NCBI GenBank assembly: GCA_949358305.1 | Contig: OX442314.1 | Coordinates: 52,895,369-52,959,368 of the forward strand | Direction: 5' to 3' | Length of the DNA stretch: 64,000 bases | Source of the DNA: Strigamia acuminata | Lineage: Eukaryota > Arthropoda > Chilopoda > Geophilomorpha > Linotaeniidae | Shown: positions 33,301 through 44,465 of the stretch, piece by piece | Layout: each line of letters begins with the position of its first letter | Position numbering within the stretch: the stretch's first letter is position 1 | The notes under the pieces: generated by a model | Database searches by the model: none | The model's input: the letters and a program-made list of their open reading frames with translations, nothing else | What the model was told of the DNA's origin: nothing | Position numbers and translations under genes: made by a program

Positions 33301-33690
33301 ATGCATGTGCTGCCCCCTTTTCTCTCTCATTGTCGCCTGGAACACGTGAATAATGACTCAGGGTGCGTACACTACTGCACTTGTAAGGGACATGGGAGCA
33401 AGCGGTCAAACAACATGGCCGCAGTAATGGAAAAAGTCGCGAACATGGTCGCACGGTCAACATTTCCCAACAGAAAGAGGAACCTAATGCTATCTAAGAT
33501 ATCTATCAATAGACTGTGGTTTAATAAAGCAAAAATGGGACCGTGTGATGCTTGCAAGAAAGCGAAGAAAACCCGGACAAGTTTTAGTCCCATAGGTGAA
33601 ATAAAATCCAAGGGTGTGTGGGGTCCTGCAATAGTAACGACCTTGGTGGCTCATATAATTGATCATTGCAGATGATTTTTCCAGATACAT
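33301..33690 (+). pseudogene. Ty1/copia integrase relic, 5' part
   Basis: The frame 33301-33675 contains CDACKKAKKTRTSF, resembling the copia pre-integrase/integrase zinc motif (C-x2-C-x3-K), and GVWGPAIVTT...HIIDHC, similar to the start of the copia integrase core (DVWGP...FIDD). The frame is interrupted near 33675 and the DIRS element starts at 33691. The upstream edge of the relic is uncertain. Confidence 0.5.
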
Positions 33691-33736
33691 GTCTAAATTT
33701 TGCGAAGATATGAAGCAAAATATTACTTGTATGAAT

Positions 33737-33867
33737 AACAAATAAATGATGTTATTTATGGCTTGTCCAATATATGTACCTTAATTCAGTACTTTTAAAG
33801 AAAATTCCGCCAGGGGGCGCCCCCTATTATGGGCTACCGGTCCCTGGCATGACCAGTCCAATTTTTA
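33737..33867 (+). repeat. Left inverted terminal repeat of the DIRS element
   Basis: Reverse complement of 39020-39150 over 131 bp with no difference noticed. It contains an inner GGGGGCGCCCCC palindrome. Confidence 0.9.
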
Positions 33868-34144
33868 TAAATAATCAGACTAGTCAAGAAAGTTAAACAT
33901 ACAAGATTATTATTGAAAATTTATTTCTTTTCCTTTAATGTCAAATAGTACAGCTTAAAGGGAAAACATGTAAATCGAATGAGCCGATTCCTTCATTTTT
34001 TTATATCTTCAACCTTCTCCTAATTCGTGACTGAAGAGAAAATAAAAAATATTGTTTATTGAAAATAAAAACAGAAATCATTTATTTAGACCAAATAACA
34101 AATACAAATGTTACAGGGTGAGGTCTGCATAAAGGGTGGGAGAG

Positions 34145-34246
34145 TAACATCATTTATTTGTTATTCATACAAGTAATATTTTGCTTCATATCTTCGCAAA
34201 ATTTAGACTTGTATAACATCAACAAATAAATGATGTTATTTATGGC
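34145..34246 (+). repeat. Internal complementary region of the DIRS element
   Basis: 34145-34208 is the reverse complement of 33691-33754, and 34209-34246 of 39126-39163. The junction TTTAGAC/TTGTATAA therefore records the two element ends joined, as expected for circle formation in the DIRS cycle. It overlaps the last codons of the recombinase ORF. Confidence 0.88.
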
Positions 34247-35511
34247 AATTCGTAGCCACTTAACACAGTATTGGCGAATTCTTCGGAGATTACATTAATT
34301 GGTTTGTTATAATGCTTAAAGAAAATTTGTGCCGTTGACCAATCGGCCGATTTCATTATGTGAGAGAGGCTGACACCTCTCGAGTAGGCAAAAGAAGTAG
34401 CTGCAGCCCGAGTTGAGTGCGCTTTAAAAACAGAGGTGTCAATGCCGGAGTTATCTAACACGGTTTTGATCCATCTAGCGATGGTATCTGGGGTGACAGG
34501 TCCAAAAGGACGAGAAGCTGCTAGGAAGAGGGGTTTGTTAGAGCCTCTAAAACCCTTTGAAAATTCTAAATAAAAACGCAGCGCTGCAACTGGGCAGAGA
34601 GATGGTTCCGAAAACGAGTTTATTTTGAATGGGAGGATTGAACCAGATTTCCGAGAGGAAAGTATCGGAATAGAGCAAGAGGAGTCGAGAAAAACGATGT
34701 CTGAAGACAGCAGACAAATATCTGAAGCCCTACTGGCTAAGCAAAGAGCCAAAATTCCAACCGTCTTCAGATTCACTAGTGATTTTGAAGAATTTAGCGT
34801 TAAGATGATGCTTTTGAGATACAACAAAACCGGGCCAACATGCCAAATACGTGAATATCTTGGTTGAGGTGGTTTAGACAGAAGAATAGCTTTCATAATC
34901 CTACAAACCAAAGGATGAGAGCCCAAAGGCTCTGAACCGCTGATGCAAAGCGTTTGAGAAATTGCGGACCGATGCACGCTAATTGAAGAAAAAGCTAAAC
35001 CAGAGTCAAAAAGGAAAACTAAAAAATTTGCTAGAGTAACCGGAGAGGGGTGAAAAGGGTCCAAATCCTTTCCCTGAGCCCAAGAAAGCCATCGTTGCCA
35101 AGCTCGCTCATAGGTTTTGCAAGAGGAGCTCTTCCAGGAGTCCCCCAGCAACTTAACAGCTCCTTCTGATAATTCTCCCTCCTGGAACTGAGCGAAGATA
35201 GCCGCCAAGCGGCTAGACGGAGCGAACCATTTAGCACAAGTGGATGCGATTCCTCCAGCGGATTGAGGATTAGATTTGGAAATGAAGGAAGAAGGAGAGG
35301 AGGTGCTGCTGAAAACTTCCACAGCATCGGAAACCAGGGTTGGGCTGGCCAAACTGGAGCAATTAGAACGAGGTCCTGTCGAGGAGAAGAATCCTTTAGT
35401 TTTTGCAAACAAGCAGAGATTAAAGAAAATGGGGGAAAAGCATATGGAACTTCCTTGCCCCAATCCTGAGTAAGGGCGTTGAATGCTAAAGCAGCCGGAT
35501 CCGGTCTCCAA
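34240..35511 (-). CDS. DIRS tyrosine recombinase
   Basis: Open for 423 codons, but the frame begins with a TTG and has no ATG before the catalytic part. The functional domain starts near residue 125 with a SAM-like core-binding region (CKTYERAWQRWLSWAQG). Catalytic residues are R261, H365-x-x-R368, W391 and Y401, a full R-H-R-H/W-Y set. It overlaps the end of the RT frame by about 480 nt in the -1 frame. It would cut and rejoin the circular DNA intermediate into the target. How translation reaches it is unclear (frameshift, reinitiation or a further splice). I saw no standard slippery heptamer in the correct phase. Confidence 0.85.
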   Translation of the reverse strand: METGSGCFSIQRPYSGLGQGSSICFSPIFFNLCLFAKTKGFFSSTGPRSNCSSLASPTLVSDAVEVFSSTSSPSSFISKSNPQSAGGIASTCAKWFAPSSRLAAIFAQFQEGELSEGAVKLLGDSWKSSSCKTYERAWQRWLSWAQGKDLDPFHPSPVTLANFLVFLFDSGLAFSSISVHRSAISQTLCISGSEPLGSHPLVCRIMKAILLSKPPQPRYSRIWHVGPVLLYLKSIILTLNSSKSLVNLKTVGILALCLASRASDICLLSSDIVFLDSSCSIPILSSRKSGSILPFKINSFSEPSLCPVAALRFYLEFSKGFRGSNKPLFLAASRPFGPVTPDTIARWIKTVLDNSGIDTSVFKAHSTRAAATSFAYSRGVSLSHIMKSADWSTAQIFFKHYNKPINVISEEFANTVLSGYELP

Positions 35512-38500
35512 CTGAAATATGGTTTCAGCTGGAAATTATTAAGAGAAGCAAACAAATCCATACTAAATGGGCCCCATTTGCAACTAATAGCCGAAAAAAT
35601 ATCAGAATTTAGCTTCCAGTCTCCGGAATCAAAAATACTTCCGCGGGAAGCTGCATCAGCCAGGCAGTTTTCCGTGCCTGGAATATGTTCGGCAATAACT
35701 GTGATGTCCCTTTCCATTGCCCAGGACCAAAGGTCCTGTGCAACTGCTGTGAGTTCAGGAGAACGCGGGCTACCCAGGTTGTTAATAGCGGCAATGGCAG
35801 ACGTATTATCCATCTTAATTTTAATTATGGACCCATTTATATCACGAGCAAAAGCTTTAAGCCCCCAGAAAGCGGCAATTAACTCTAAAACATTGATGTG
35901 TTTCTTCCTATAAATTCCATTCCATGGACCACCAATACTAATTTCGTTTGCAACCGCACCCCAACCTCTGAGAGATGCATCTGTCTCTAAAGTCAAAACT
36001 AACAATTTAGGAATCAAAGACCGACCATTGCATAAATTTAAGTTACGCAACCACCAACTGAGCTCGGCGCGGGATTCTGCGTTGATGAAACATTTGGACT
36101 CGTAAGATCCTCGACGCAAAAAGAAAGTTTTTAGTTGTTGCAACCCTCTGTAATGTAGGGGGGCGGAGGAGATTGCAAGTGTGGTGGCATTTAATTTGCC
36201 AATCACCGAAGCCAGATCTCTAACCGATATTCGGGTATTATCCAATAAATGTTTAATGGAGATCTGAATGTTTTTAATTCGCTCGGTAGGAAGTGTCACG
36301 GTCATGCTGATTGTGTCGATATCAAAACCCAGAAAAGAAAGTTTCTGTTGGGGTTCTAAAATTGATTTTTTGAAATTAGTATTAAACCCCAGATTTCGAA
36401 TAAGACCAAGAAAGAAATCACGTTGTGAGATGAGGAGCTCTCTATCTTTAGAACAGAAGAACCAATCGTCAATAAAGACTGCCAATAAAAAGTGCAAACA
36501 TCTTAATAAACCAGCAATAACCTTACAAAGCTTGGTAAAGACATATGGGGCGGGACCCAGTCCGAAAGGTAAAACCCCCAGTTCATATAGAACTCCCTGC
36601 CATAAAAAACGAAGGTATTTGCGGAACCTTTTGTCGATTGAAACAGAAAAATAGGCATCAGATAAATCTATTTTAATCATCCAGAAACCGGAACCGACTA
36701 AGGCGAGAGCGGTGTGAATTCCTTCCATTTTGAAATGTTGGTATTTAATATGGGCATTCAAGGGTTTCAGATTAAGAATTGGTCTGAAACCGCCACCCTT
36801 CTTCGGAACCAAAAATAAGAAACTAACAATCTGTCCGAGTATTGGTTCTACAGGGTAAGCTGCTCCTTTCTCTATCATCTTGGCTACTTCTTCATTGATG
36901 AGATGAGAAGCCTCTTGGGACAAATGTGGATCAGAAAATGGGATTTGAATCGGATCTGATTCAAATTCCAAGCAATAACCCTTTATAGTCTTAAGAATCC
37001 AATCGTCTGAAGAGATGGACTGCCAATTTTGGAAACATAAAGCTAAACGACCAGAAGGGGGGTCGGAAAGTTTAAATATCATTTCCGTTAATTGAGGGGT
37101 TTTTGAAGCATTCAAGGGAACCGAGGGAGAAGAAGAAAGAAGCAAACAAGAAGGTGTAGAGGCTAACTCACCAGGTTTGTCTGTTCCCCGGCCTCGAGGA
37201 CCCCCTCGACCGCGAGCTGCCGGCTTTTTGAATCCCCTGTTGTTGTGAGAGGGATTCGGGAAACTGTTCCTATGATAATCGCGTTGACCATTGTCGAAGT
37301 AATTAACAGGTCTTTGGTACGGTTGGGTTCGATTTCCACCGTTGTGCTGGAGGTGACGACCGCCAGCTCGATCAAATCTTTGACGTGGACGCATTTTGTC
37401 TAATGCACTAATTTCCTCAGATTGTTTTTCTAGAAATTTAAAGAAGTATAAATAATTTGATTAATTAAAAAACTTTTTACAGAGAAAAAAGGCAGTTTCT
37501 TACTGAAAATTTCACTAAACCGGTTTTCAAAGAGATATTCATGACGACTTTCTTTGAAGGAAGAGGCAATGTTGATGCCATTTCGACCAGCCAAACCGAG
37601 AACCACATTACGCCTTCTTTCGTCGTTAAGTTTATTAACGACCGATTGAATCTGAAAGAAAATCGCCTGCATTGCAGTCAGGGATTCCGTACGATTCAGC
37701 GGGCGGTTATTAAATTCTCGGTCGAAGACAGAAGCTGCAACCGCCGCAGTTTTCATTGCTGTAACGGTCAGTTCCTTAAACAGCTTCTCACGTGGAGCGC
37801 AGAACGTGGTGGACCTAATCTTAACGTAACTCTCGATATCAGCATCGAGTTTAGCAGGTCGCAAGAAAGAAACCTGGCGTGAAGGGATTGGGAATTGTCT
37901 GATCAGGGAAGAGCGCAGACTGACTGAAAATTTTGCGGTGAGCTGCTTTTCAATCATAGCAGCAGCGCCATCAGACAGAAAAGGTTTCTCAACCTCGTCT
38001 CCCCAAGTCGGAACCTCAAAACCTCCATCATAATCGCCATCACAATTGTCATCGAAATCCGTGTGCGTCGGCGAATCGAAAAAGTCGCGAAGAGAATCGT
38101 CGGACTGACGTGATCGCGAATCTCGGTCGAAAAAATCTCCATCCGTCGGATCAGGAGCAAAATGGCGGACACTGCTGCTACGGCAGGCCTGAAAATCTTT
38201 GTCCAGACCACTATCAGAGTGGCTGGGGAAAAAATAAAAATTTTTTCAGATTAAAATGAAAATAAATCCCGCAATCTATCATTAGATGCATGTACTTACC
38301 CAGGATTATTTTCGGGTAAAAAGTTGACCGAAGACCCGGCTAAATCCTCCCAAATGGGAACCGAATTTCGGGTCTGGTCCTTAGAAAGCGCGTCGTCGAC
38401 GGCATTTCTAACAATATCGTCTAACATCTGCTTAGACAATGTAAAGTTATCGCGAGACGTTACGTCTACGTCACCGACTTGATCCGAAATGATCAAATCG

Positions 38501-38640
38501 CCGTCAGATTCGTCTTCTTCGTCTTGAAACGACAAGTCCGGGCTGGAAACAGGTGGCGGCGCCGTCTTACTACGTGTATTTTTCCGATTAGACTTACTGG
38601 TAGCTTTTCTGGATCTCAGATTAATCGCAGCTTGTGCCAT
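35031..38640 (-). CDS. DIRS Gag-RT-RNase H polyprotein (3 exons)
   Basis: Three separate reading frames join into one of 1152 codons if two GT-AG introns are removed. Exons (sense order) are 38640-38300, 38222-37504 and 37429-35031, with introns of 77 and 74 bp. Donors are GTAAGT and GTAAGA, acceptors TTTTTTCCCCAG and TTTAAATTTCTAG. Exon 1 (ATG at 38640) is basic then acidic, Gag-like. The third exon has an Arg/Gly-rich segment (RGRGGPRGRG), then the RT with FIDD (residues 307-310 counted from the ATG at 37394). RNase H follows with D472, E504 and D529, and a later ADAASR. The region after RNase H (MDLFAS...YAFPPF...PVWPAQPWFP) is conserved in DIRS-group elements. I cannot tell whether it is the methyltransferase-like domain described for some of them. 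Confidence 0.82.
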
Positions 38641-39019
38641 CTCGAAAGAAAACTAAATAAAAAACTTTTTGTTTAAAAAATCAGATGAAAACGAAGGAAA
38701 TTTCGGTAAAACTGACGAAAAAACGTCGGCTGTACGTCCGCCAAACGAGAAACGTAGGCAGAACGAATTATTGAAAAAATAAAGAACTTTATAACGGTTA
38801 GGCCTACACGGGCCACGCGTCTCCGAACACGATATATCACTTTTTCTTGATTTTTATGGGTATCGGAGCGCGAAAAGTTAATAAAAACGTAAATTTCGTT
38901 AAAACAAATGCAATAAATAAAATCTTACCGAAAATATACAGCGATTACGAAGAAAAAAGGAAGTAGGAACAAATTTTTTCCTCGGATTGATGCAAAAACG
39001 TGTCCTGACCTGTGGTCAG

Positions 39020-39150
39020 TAAAAATTGGACTGGTCATGCCAGGGACCGGTAGCCCATAATAGGGGGCGCCCCCTGGCGGAATTTTCTTTAAAAGTACTG
39101 AATTAAGGTACATATATTGGACAAGCCATAAATAACATCATTTATTTGTT
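39020..39150 (-). repeat. Right inverted terminal repeat of the DIRS element
   Basis: 131-bp partner of 33737-33867. In sense orientation this is the upstream end, and 380 bp of non-coding leader separate it from the gag ATG at 38640. Confidence 0.9.
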
Positions 39151-39163
39151 GATGTTATACAAG

Positions 39164-39260
39164 TGGATAGAAACTACGAAACACAAAAATGAAGTGTTAC
39201 CCCGATTCAAATCATGGCAGCGCCAAGCAGAGCGAGCAACCACGAAGAAACTGAAATCTT
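39164..39260 (+). pseudogene. Ty1/copia integrase relic, continuation
   Basis: Directly after the DIRS right end one plus frame reads TKHKNEVLPRFKSWQ...KKLKSL, like the copia integrase core segment (K-H-K-S-E-V-x-x-x-F-K-x-x) that follows the part seen at 33610-33690. A stop follows. This shows the DIRS element landed inside a copia copy. Confidence 0.5.
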
Positions 39261-42200
39261 TGTAGTTTGTGATTGATTTGACCCGTCGCTGCAATCCACC
39301 GTAAATCCATCTTTAATTAAATTAAGTTAAGTTTGAATTAGAGTTAGATTGAGGGTTACAACACCGTCAAGGAACTTGGTTGAGGAATCCGGTAGCTGTT
39401 CCGAAGCTTCATCACAAAATATGGTTTTAACCAACACCAGCACAACAGCATCGGATGCTTTACATGTTCGACCTCCAGAGTTGATTTTATACCATCCATC
39501 AGGCCCGATAGGATTACCACACAAGCAATTTTGGAATAATATACATACGAATCTAACGGGGCAGGAATCTAACTTACCAACACATCAACCATGGGAGCCA
39601 CCAGAAATAGCCCAGTCAGTTGGACAACCAAAAATGTGGCCCCACAATAGTGTATTTTGCTAGACTTTACGTAATAGACCGGAACCTGATGATTTCCGCA
39701 AAAGCAATTGAATAGCTTTCGAAATTGTATACAACACCTTAGAACCATTTATAGAAAATCAGAATTAGCGAATTTTGTGTATTTGTTCATTCTAAACAAT
39801 ATTAGTGACAAACAGCCTGATAAATGCCAAATTCATTTAGGAATGCGGGCTTACAATACACTTATGTAAATGCCACATTCATTCGGGAATGCGGGCTTAC
39901 AATATACTTATGTAAGCTAAATGCCACATTCATTTAGGAATGCAAGCTTCCAATACACTAAGTAAATGCCACATACATTCAGCAATGCAGGCTTACAATA
40001 CACTTACGTAAATGCCACATTCATTCAGGAATGCTGGCTTGCAATATAAAGAACAAGGAAATGCTGCATAAATTTGGGAGTGCAGTCAATGTGGGAGTGC
40101 AGTCGTACAGGACTCAATTCAAAACCCAGGAAATAATGTTAAGAAATAGATATTAGAGGAATTAGAAATTGACCAGAGCTCTCTTCTGGTTTCACTGTCA
40201 GACTAATTGAGTCATCAGTTTATCCTAGGGTGACCACGTGGAGGTAGAGAGTTGGATTTTACACCCCCTAATGAAGAAAACACAAAAATTGCTTGGTTGC
40301 ATTTAACAAAGACCACATCATTAAATCAAAATGCGAGTCATCAAATGGAACAATTAAAAATAAGCAACTTTAGGTTTAAAAAAAAATTAAATATTCCCGG
40401 AAATATTTCATATAACTACGTTAATGCTGAGTTAATTGGACTTAAAAATTGTTTGACATATGTAGTGAGAAACGTTTGGACAAATTCCAATTCGATAGAA
40501 CACAAGCTACCACAACTTGCGAATTTCTCTTGTTTTTAACAAAAAACGCAATTCCGATAAAGCAAGAACTTCGGTAATAAATAATGCTGAGATTGAAATT
40601 GAGGATAAATGCAACGAATTAAAGAAGAAAAAAGCATCGGGAATACAACTAGATTCAATATGTCCGCCGTCTCTGCCTCCATCATGCAACGACACAATTT
40701 ACGGTGACTTGGACATTTCCAGTTTGTGACTACAACGCAGCTTTGAGCATCGGTAAAACAAATTCTCGCACTGAAATTGAAGATAAAGGAAACAATTTAC
40801 TACAGATTAATGGAAAAGGACCATCGGATATACCCATCTGATCAAACAAGCCAGCCTGCCTCCAACGCGCAACGTTCCATCGTGAGGAGTAAAGTCTACG
40901 GGGTTTACATTTGAAAAGACACGAGTTACTCCTAAAGACAGAACCAATCTTCAAAATTAATTACTTGATTGGATTTTTAAGTATCGACGTTTATAAATCC
41001 GTTCGTATCCATCCAAATATTTTTAAAGATTTTATTTCAATTTTTTTTCCCATTATCAATATTAAAATAAACATTTTTTTATGGAAAAAAGTTTAATCAG
41101 TTAAAAATCAAAAACCGTATTACGTTAAATTACTATTTAAAAAAATCAAAAGTGTGTTCTCAATTTTTCTACAAAAACATCACAAAAGTACGTCTATCGC
41201 CACAATTTGTTAAATAAATACAAGGTAAGTAATAAAAATAAATAACGATAATTTATTCGGTAATTTACAATGGAATGAAATGACTAAACAATAAATTATT
41301 ACTAAACTAAGGATTAGGGATGAATGAAATGAGAAACTGCGACAACGGTCGCGAAATAATCAAACAATGGCGCGCAACATCAGCTTGTTGTGCACGCAAA
41401 TGGCGTCTTCTCCCTCTGCAAGCTCCTGAGCAACTCACGGTGGCTTGCAGGCGATGGCAGTGGTTCACGACGACCAACGGCTTCACTTCGACACAGGACA
41501 AAATTGTGTGTATCAGCTACGGCTAATACACACGGGCGCAATACGAGTGCTTGCTTTGCACAATCGGTACAAAGCAAACAGATGTCTCAATTCGCACAAA
41601 CTAACACGGTCAATACTAGCAATCGGGCTTAGCAGTGACAAGGTATGTACGTAACGTTTTAGTGTGAAATCACGTGTGTGCCTCTTTTGACAATTCAAGC
41701 TTGGTACACTTCAGGTCTAGGCACTGCACAATTAGCTCATTTTGGTGCAACAACTTAATTGTTGCACCGCAACGGTTAATTAGGGGCTCACCGCAGCCAA
41801 TTTGGGGTGAGCTGAGCCTAGGGAGTTTACATCCCCTAGTCACATGACTTGGTTTGTAGTGTGCCAAACCAAGTGAATTAAGAAATAATTAAATATAAAT
41901 AATATTCTTAAGTGGTGAAACATTTTATTGCATAAATAAATCGAGATCACCATACAGTTTCTAAAACGAATCAGTTCAATTAACAAAACATTACCAAAAC
42001 TTGAAATTTTGAAATTCATTCTCTATGATGTAGCCACCTGAATGACAATTTCTATGCCTACAAGCATGTATTCTCATTATTTCAGCATATTCTCATTATT
42101 TGTTGATTTAAAGTCAATAAAAGACCACTTGTATGTGGTGTCCGTTTGCCTTCACAACTCCGTGTACTGGCCATATGGATGTGTTGTAGTGACCGTGTGA

Positions 42201-42661
42201 GTGACGATCGGTCACCACATGGCCAGAGGAGAATCATGGAGCGTTTGGACAACTTTCATGATATAAATTCAACACGGGTTGGACTGGGCCATGTGGATTA
42301 TCTGTTGCAGTAGCTGCATATCGGTCACAATTTTACAAATCTATAGTAGTGATTTATCTCGAAATCAGTAAAAATCCACTTAAAATTGATAATAAATACC
42401 GAGATTTTTATAAATATTGCAGTGATTTTCTTCGCAATCGGTAAAAATCCATTTGGAACTCTGCAAACCTTACACCAAGCAATGTTTGTTGATGTGGTAG
42501 ACACGTCAATGTCGAATCTGGTTCAAAAGTTCAATTTAAAGCCAAAAGATATATTATTAGATCATAAAATTTCATTCTTAGACGGTAAAACTTCAATTTT
42601 AGACAATAAAATATTAATAGAATTGTGAAAACCCATTCGGTCTACAAAGTATGTAGTCAGG
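39261..42661. other. Intergenic, decayed sequence
   Basis: No gene can be supported. Short ORFs (for example 40252-40539 and 41320-41526) have no recognisable similarity. Holds the minisatellite at 39822-40046. The region lies between copia integrase and copia RNase H relics in the same orientation, so part of it may be eroded copia RT, but I see no RT motif. Confidence 0.4.
39822..40046. repeat. Minisatellite, about 57-62 bp unit, four copies
   Basis: Units read approximately AAATGCCACATTCATT(C/T)(A/G)GGAATGCGGGCTTACAATACACTTATGT with small length changes. No coding frame is maintained. Confidence 0.8.
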
Positions 42662-43021
42662 GTGAGTTTGTCCACGTGTGAGGCCGAGTATATGGCAATG
42701 TGCGATGGATTCAAGGAGGGAAAATGGCTGATAAATTTCTTAACTGAAATTGGGATGAAAAGCTTATGTCGGACGCCGATTACAATTCATTGCGATAGCA
42801 CTTCGGCGATTGGGTTGGCAAACGGTGTAATTAATCGAAGTAAAAGCAAACATATTGAATTGAGATATTACTACGTGAAAGACGAAATTGAAAAGAAAAA
42901 CTTTATTTTAGAATTAACGGGTACAAAGAGTATGTTTGCAGATTTTCTTACTAAGCCCTTTGGATCGTGAAGAACTACTGAAAAATGCAGAAAGAGTTGG
43001 ATTAGAAATCATTAGCTTGTA
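42662..43021 (+). pseudogene. Ty1/copia RNase H relic
   Basis: The frame 42662-42970 encodes SLSTCEAEYMAM, HCDSTSAIGLANG, KSKHIELRYYYVKDEI and ADFLTKPFGS, the C-terminal RNase H signature of copia Pol. RT is absent upstream. A one-base shift at the stop reveals further copia-like C-terminal sequence (EELLKNAERVGLE), so the original end has been frameshifted. Downstream, GCAAGAGGGAAAA|TGTTGA near 43053-43071 resembles a polypurine tract plus copia LTR start. Confidence 0.8.
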
Positions 43022-43412
43022 AGTTGTTTTAAGTTTTGGGATATGATTAATCGCAAGAGGGAAAATGTTGATTATACAGGGTGGCCCAACAGTCTGAACC
43101 TCCCCAAGTAATTTCCAAAATACTTGAGATATCAAAAAACTGAAGAAAAAAATCATAGTGGAAATCATTCATTGCGAATCTGATGGCATCCTCAAATTTG
43201 ACCTCAAAGGTCATTTTCAAGATCATTCACTTGCAAACTTCTAAACCAATCAGGTTAGAGCAAAATTTCCAATTAGAAAGTGGTAGAGCATGGCCTAATT
43301 AGTCTAAAAACATGATTTACTAAAAATATTTTCCTACAAAATTTTTGAAAAAACCTACTAAAATTGTCTCTACAGCTGCATGCTGAAATTAAGTAAACAG
43401 AGTAAATAAGCT
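43022..43412. other. Intergenic, possible copia LTR start
   Basis: After the possible LTR start at about 43066 the sequence reads ACAGGGTGGCCCAACAG, a form often seen at ends of arthropod repeats. No paired copy was found. 43409-43412 (AGCT) is the target duplication of element B. Confidence 0.35.
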
Positions 43413-44429
43413 TGTCGCGCTCAACTCTAACCGTCGCTAACTCGTGGGTTGATTACTTAATTCGACTAACTCACTACCGCTTTGTCTCAAGCGGTTTACC
43501 CAAAGAAATGATTACACAGATATAAAAGGTAAAATATAATATAGATTTATTCTGTGGGACAATGTACAGATATATCTTATATATATATATGAAAGGTAGG
43601 TAAAAGGTAAATCGGAATGGGTGAAGGGAAATGGAAAGGTAAAGGTATGATGAAAGCTGGCTGGAACCGGCGAGGTCGTCTGTTGTTTCGTTCGCGTCCA
43701 AGATGGCGTCGTCGTTGTGGCAACGCGATGTCGTCTTGGGCCGGCGTGGCAATATGGCGTCCTCGGCTCGTCTCTGGCTGGTCCTTCGGGCTCACGCTGG
43801 TCGGGCGCGAGTGAATGCTTAGTTAAAAGGCTTACTTCGGTCTGTTGTCTAGGTTTTTGTGTGGTGTCCGGCGATCACACAGCGGCGGACTCTTCTGGCT
43901 CCCGGCGGTCACACAGCGGCGGGAACGCTCGTCGTGGTTTTACTGCAGTTTAGGCTTGTGCGACCGTTTGTCTGCACAACTCGCTAAACTGGAGTGGTTT
44001 TTACTATTTCTAGCTGGTGTGCTAAAATAGTGTGGTAATCTTATCTCGCAGGTTACTCTGCGGAGTTTGACACTGACCAAACGTACTCACGGTAAATTGT
44101 CCTTTGTCCTTGGTCAATCCCAGTATATTTACTTGGGCCTGATCTTGTAGGACGACGGGTTTTACGTGTGTTTCTCGTTTGATGGTTGTGTTGGTTCTGC
44201 CCGCTCAGTGCAAGGCACATTCCTTTGCACAAAGCGGGGTTGACAGGTGACCAGAATCACCCAATGGTGGGGTGGACGAGCCATCCCCACTCCCTCAGGG
44301 CAGACGCCTGTCCATTGACTAGATGTCAATGCACTGAGGGAAGGGAGACGCGCTTGCGGCTCCCCTTACACCCGAAACGAGGTCACGAGAGAAACTCTTC
44401 GTTGACCCCGGTCCAGTCGGGTCACAACA
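43413..44429 (-). repeat. 3' LTR of element B
   Basis: 1017 bp, in the sense direction TGTTGTGACCCGACTGG...GAGCGCGACA. Preceded (sense) by the polypurine tract at 44430-44440. Near its 3' end is an ACCGCTTGAGACAAAGCGGT hairpin, conserved in all four LTR copies of the family. Confidence 0.95.
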
Positions 44430-44465
44430 CTTCCCCCTCCGAGCTCAGACCGTGGGGCTGAGCGA

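Larger units (their letters stand above)
33691..39163 (-). mobile_element. DIRS-like tyrosine-recombinase retrotransposon
   Basis: 5.47-kb element on the minus strand. Terminal inverted repeats of 131 bp (33737-33867, 39020-39150) have short outer extensions. An internal complementary region (34145-34246) is the reverse complement of the left end (33691-33754) joined to that of the right end (39126-39163). This is the split-inverted-repeat layout of DIRS elements, which integrate by recombinase and make no target duplication. ORFs: a spliced gag-RT/RNase H frame, then a tyrosine recombinase. It is inserted in a copia integrase relic. The catalytic residues are all present and no disabling stop is seen. 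Confidence 0.9.

Noticed and set aside
33301-33675. Independent 124-codon host gene with a cysteine motif
   Set aside because: The order of motifs fits copia integrase, and the frame is cut by the DIRS insertion and stops.
39822-40046. CRISPR-like array
   Set aside because: Units are contiguous tandem copies with no unique spacers, in a eukaryotic context.
42386-42628. 80-codon plus ORF
   Set aside because: Low-complexity, AT-rich, no recognisable similarity, and no splice context.
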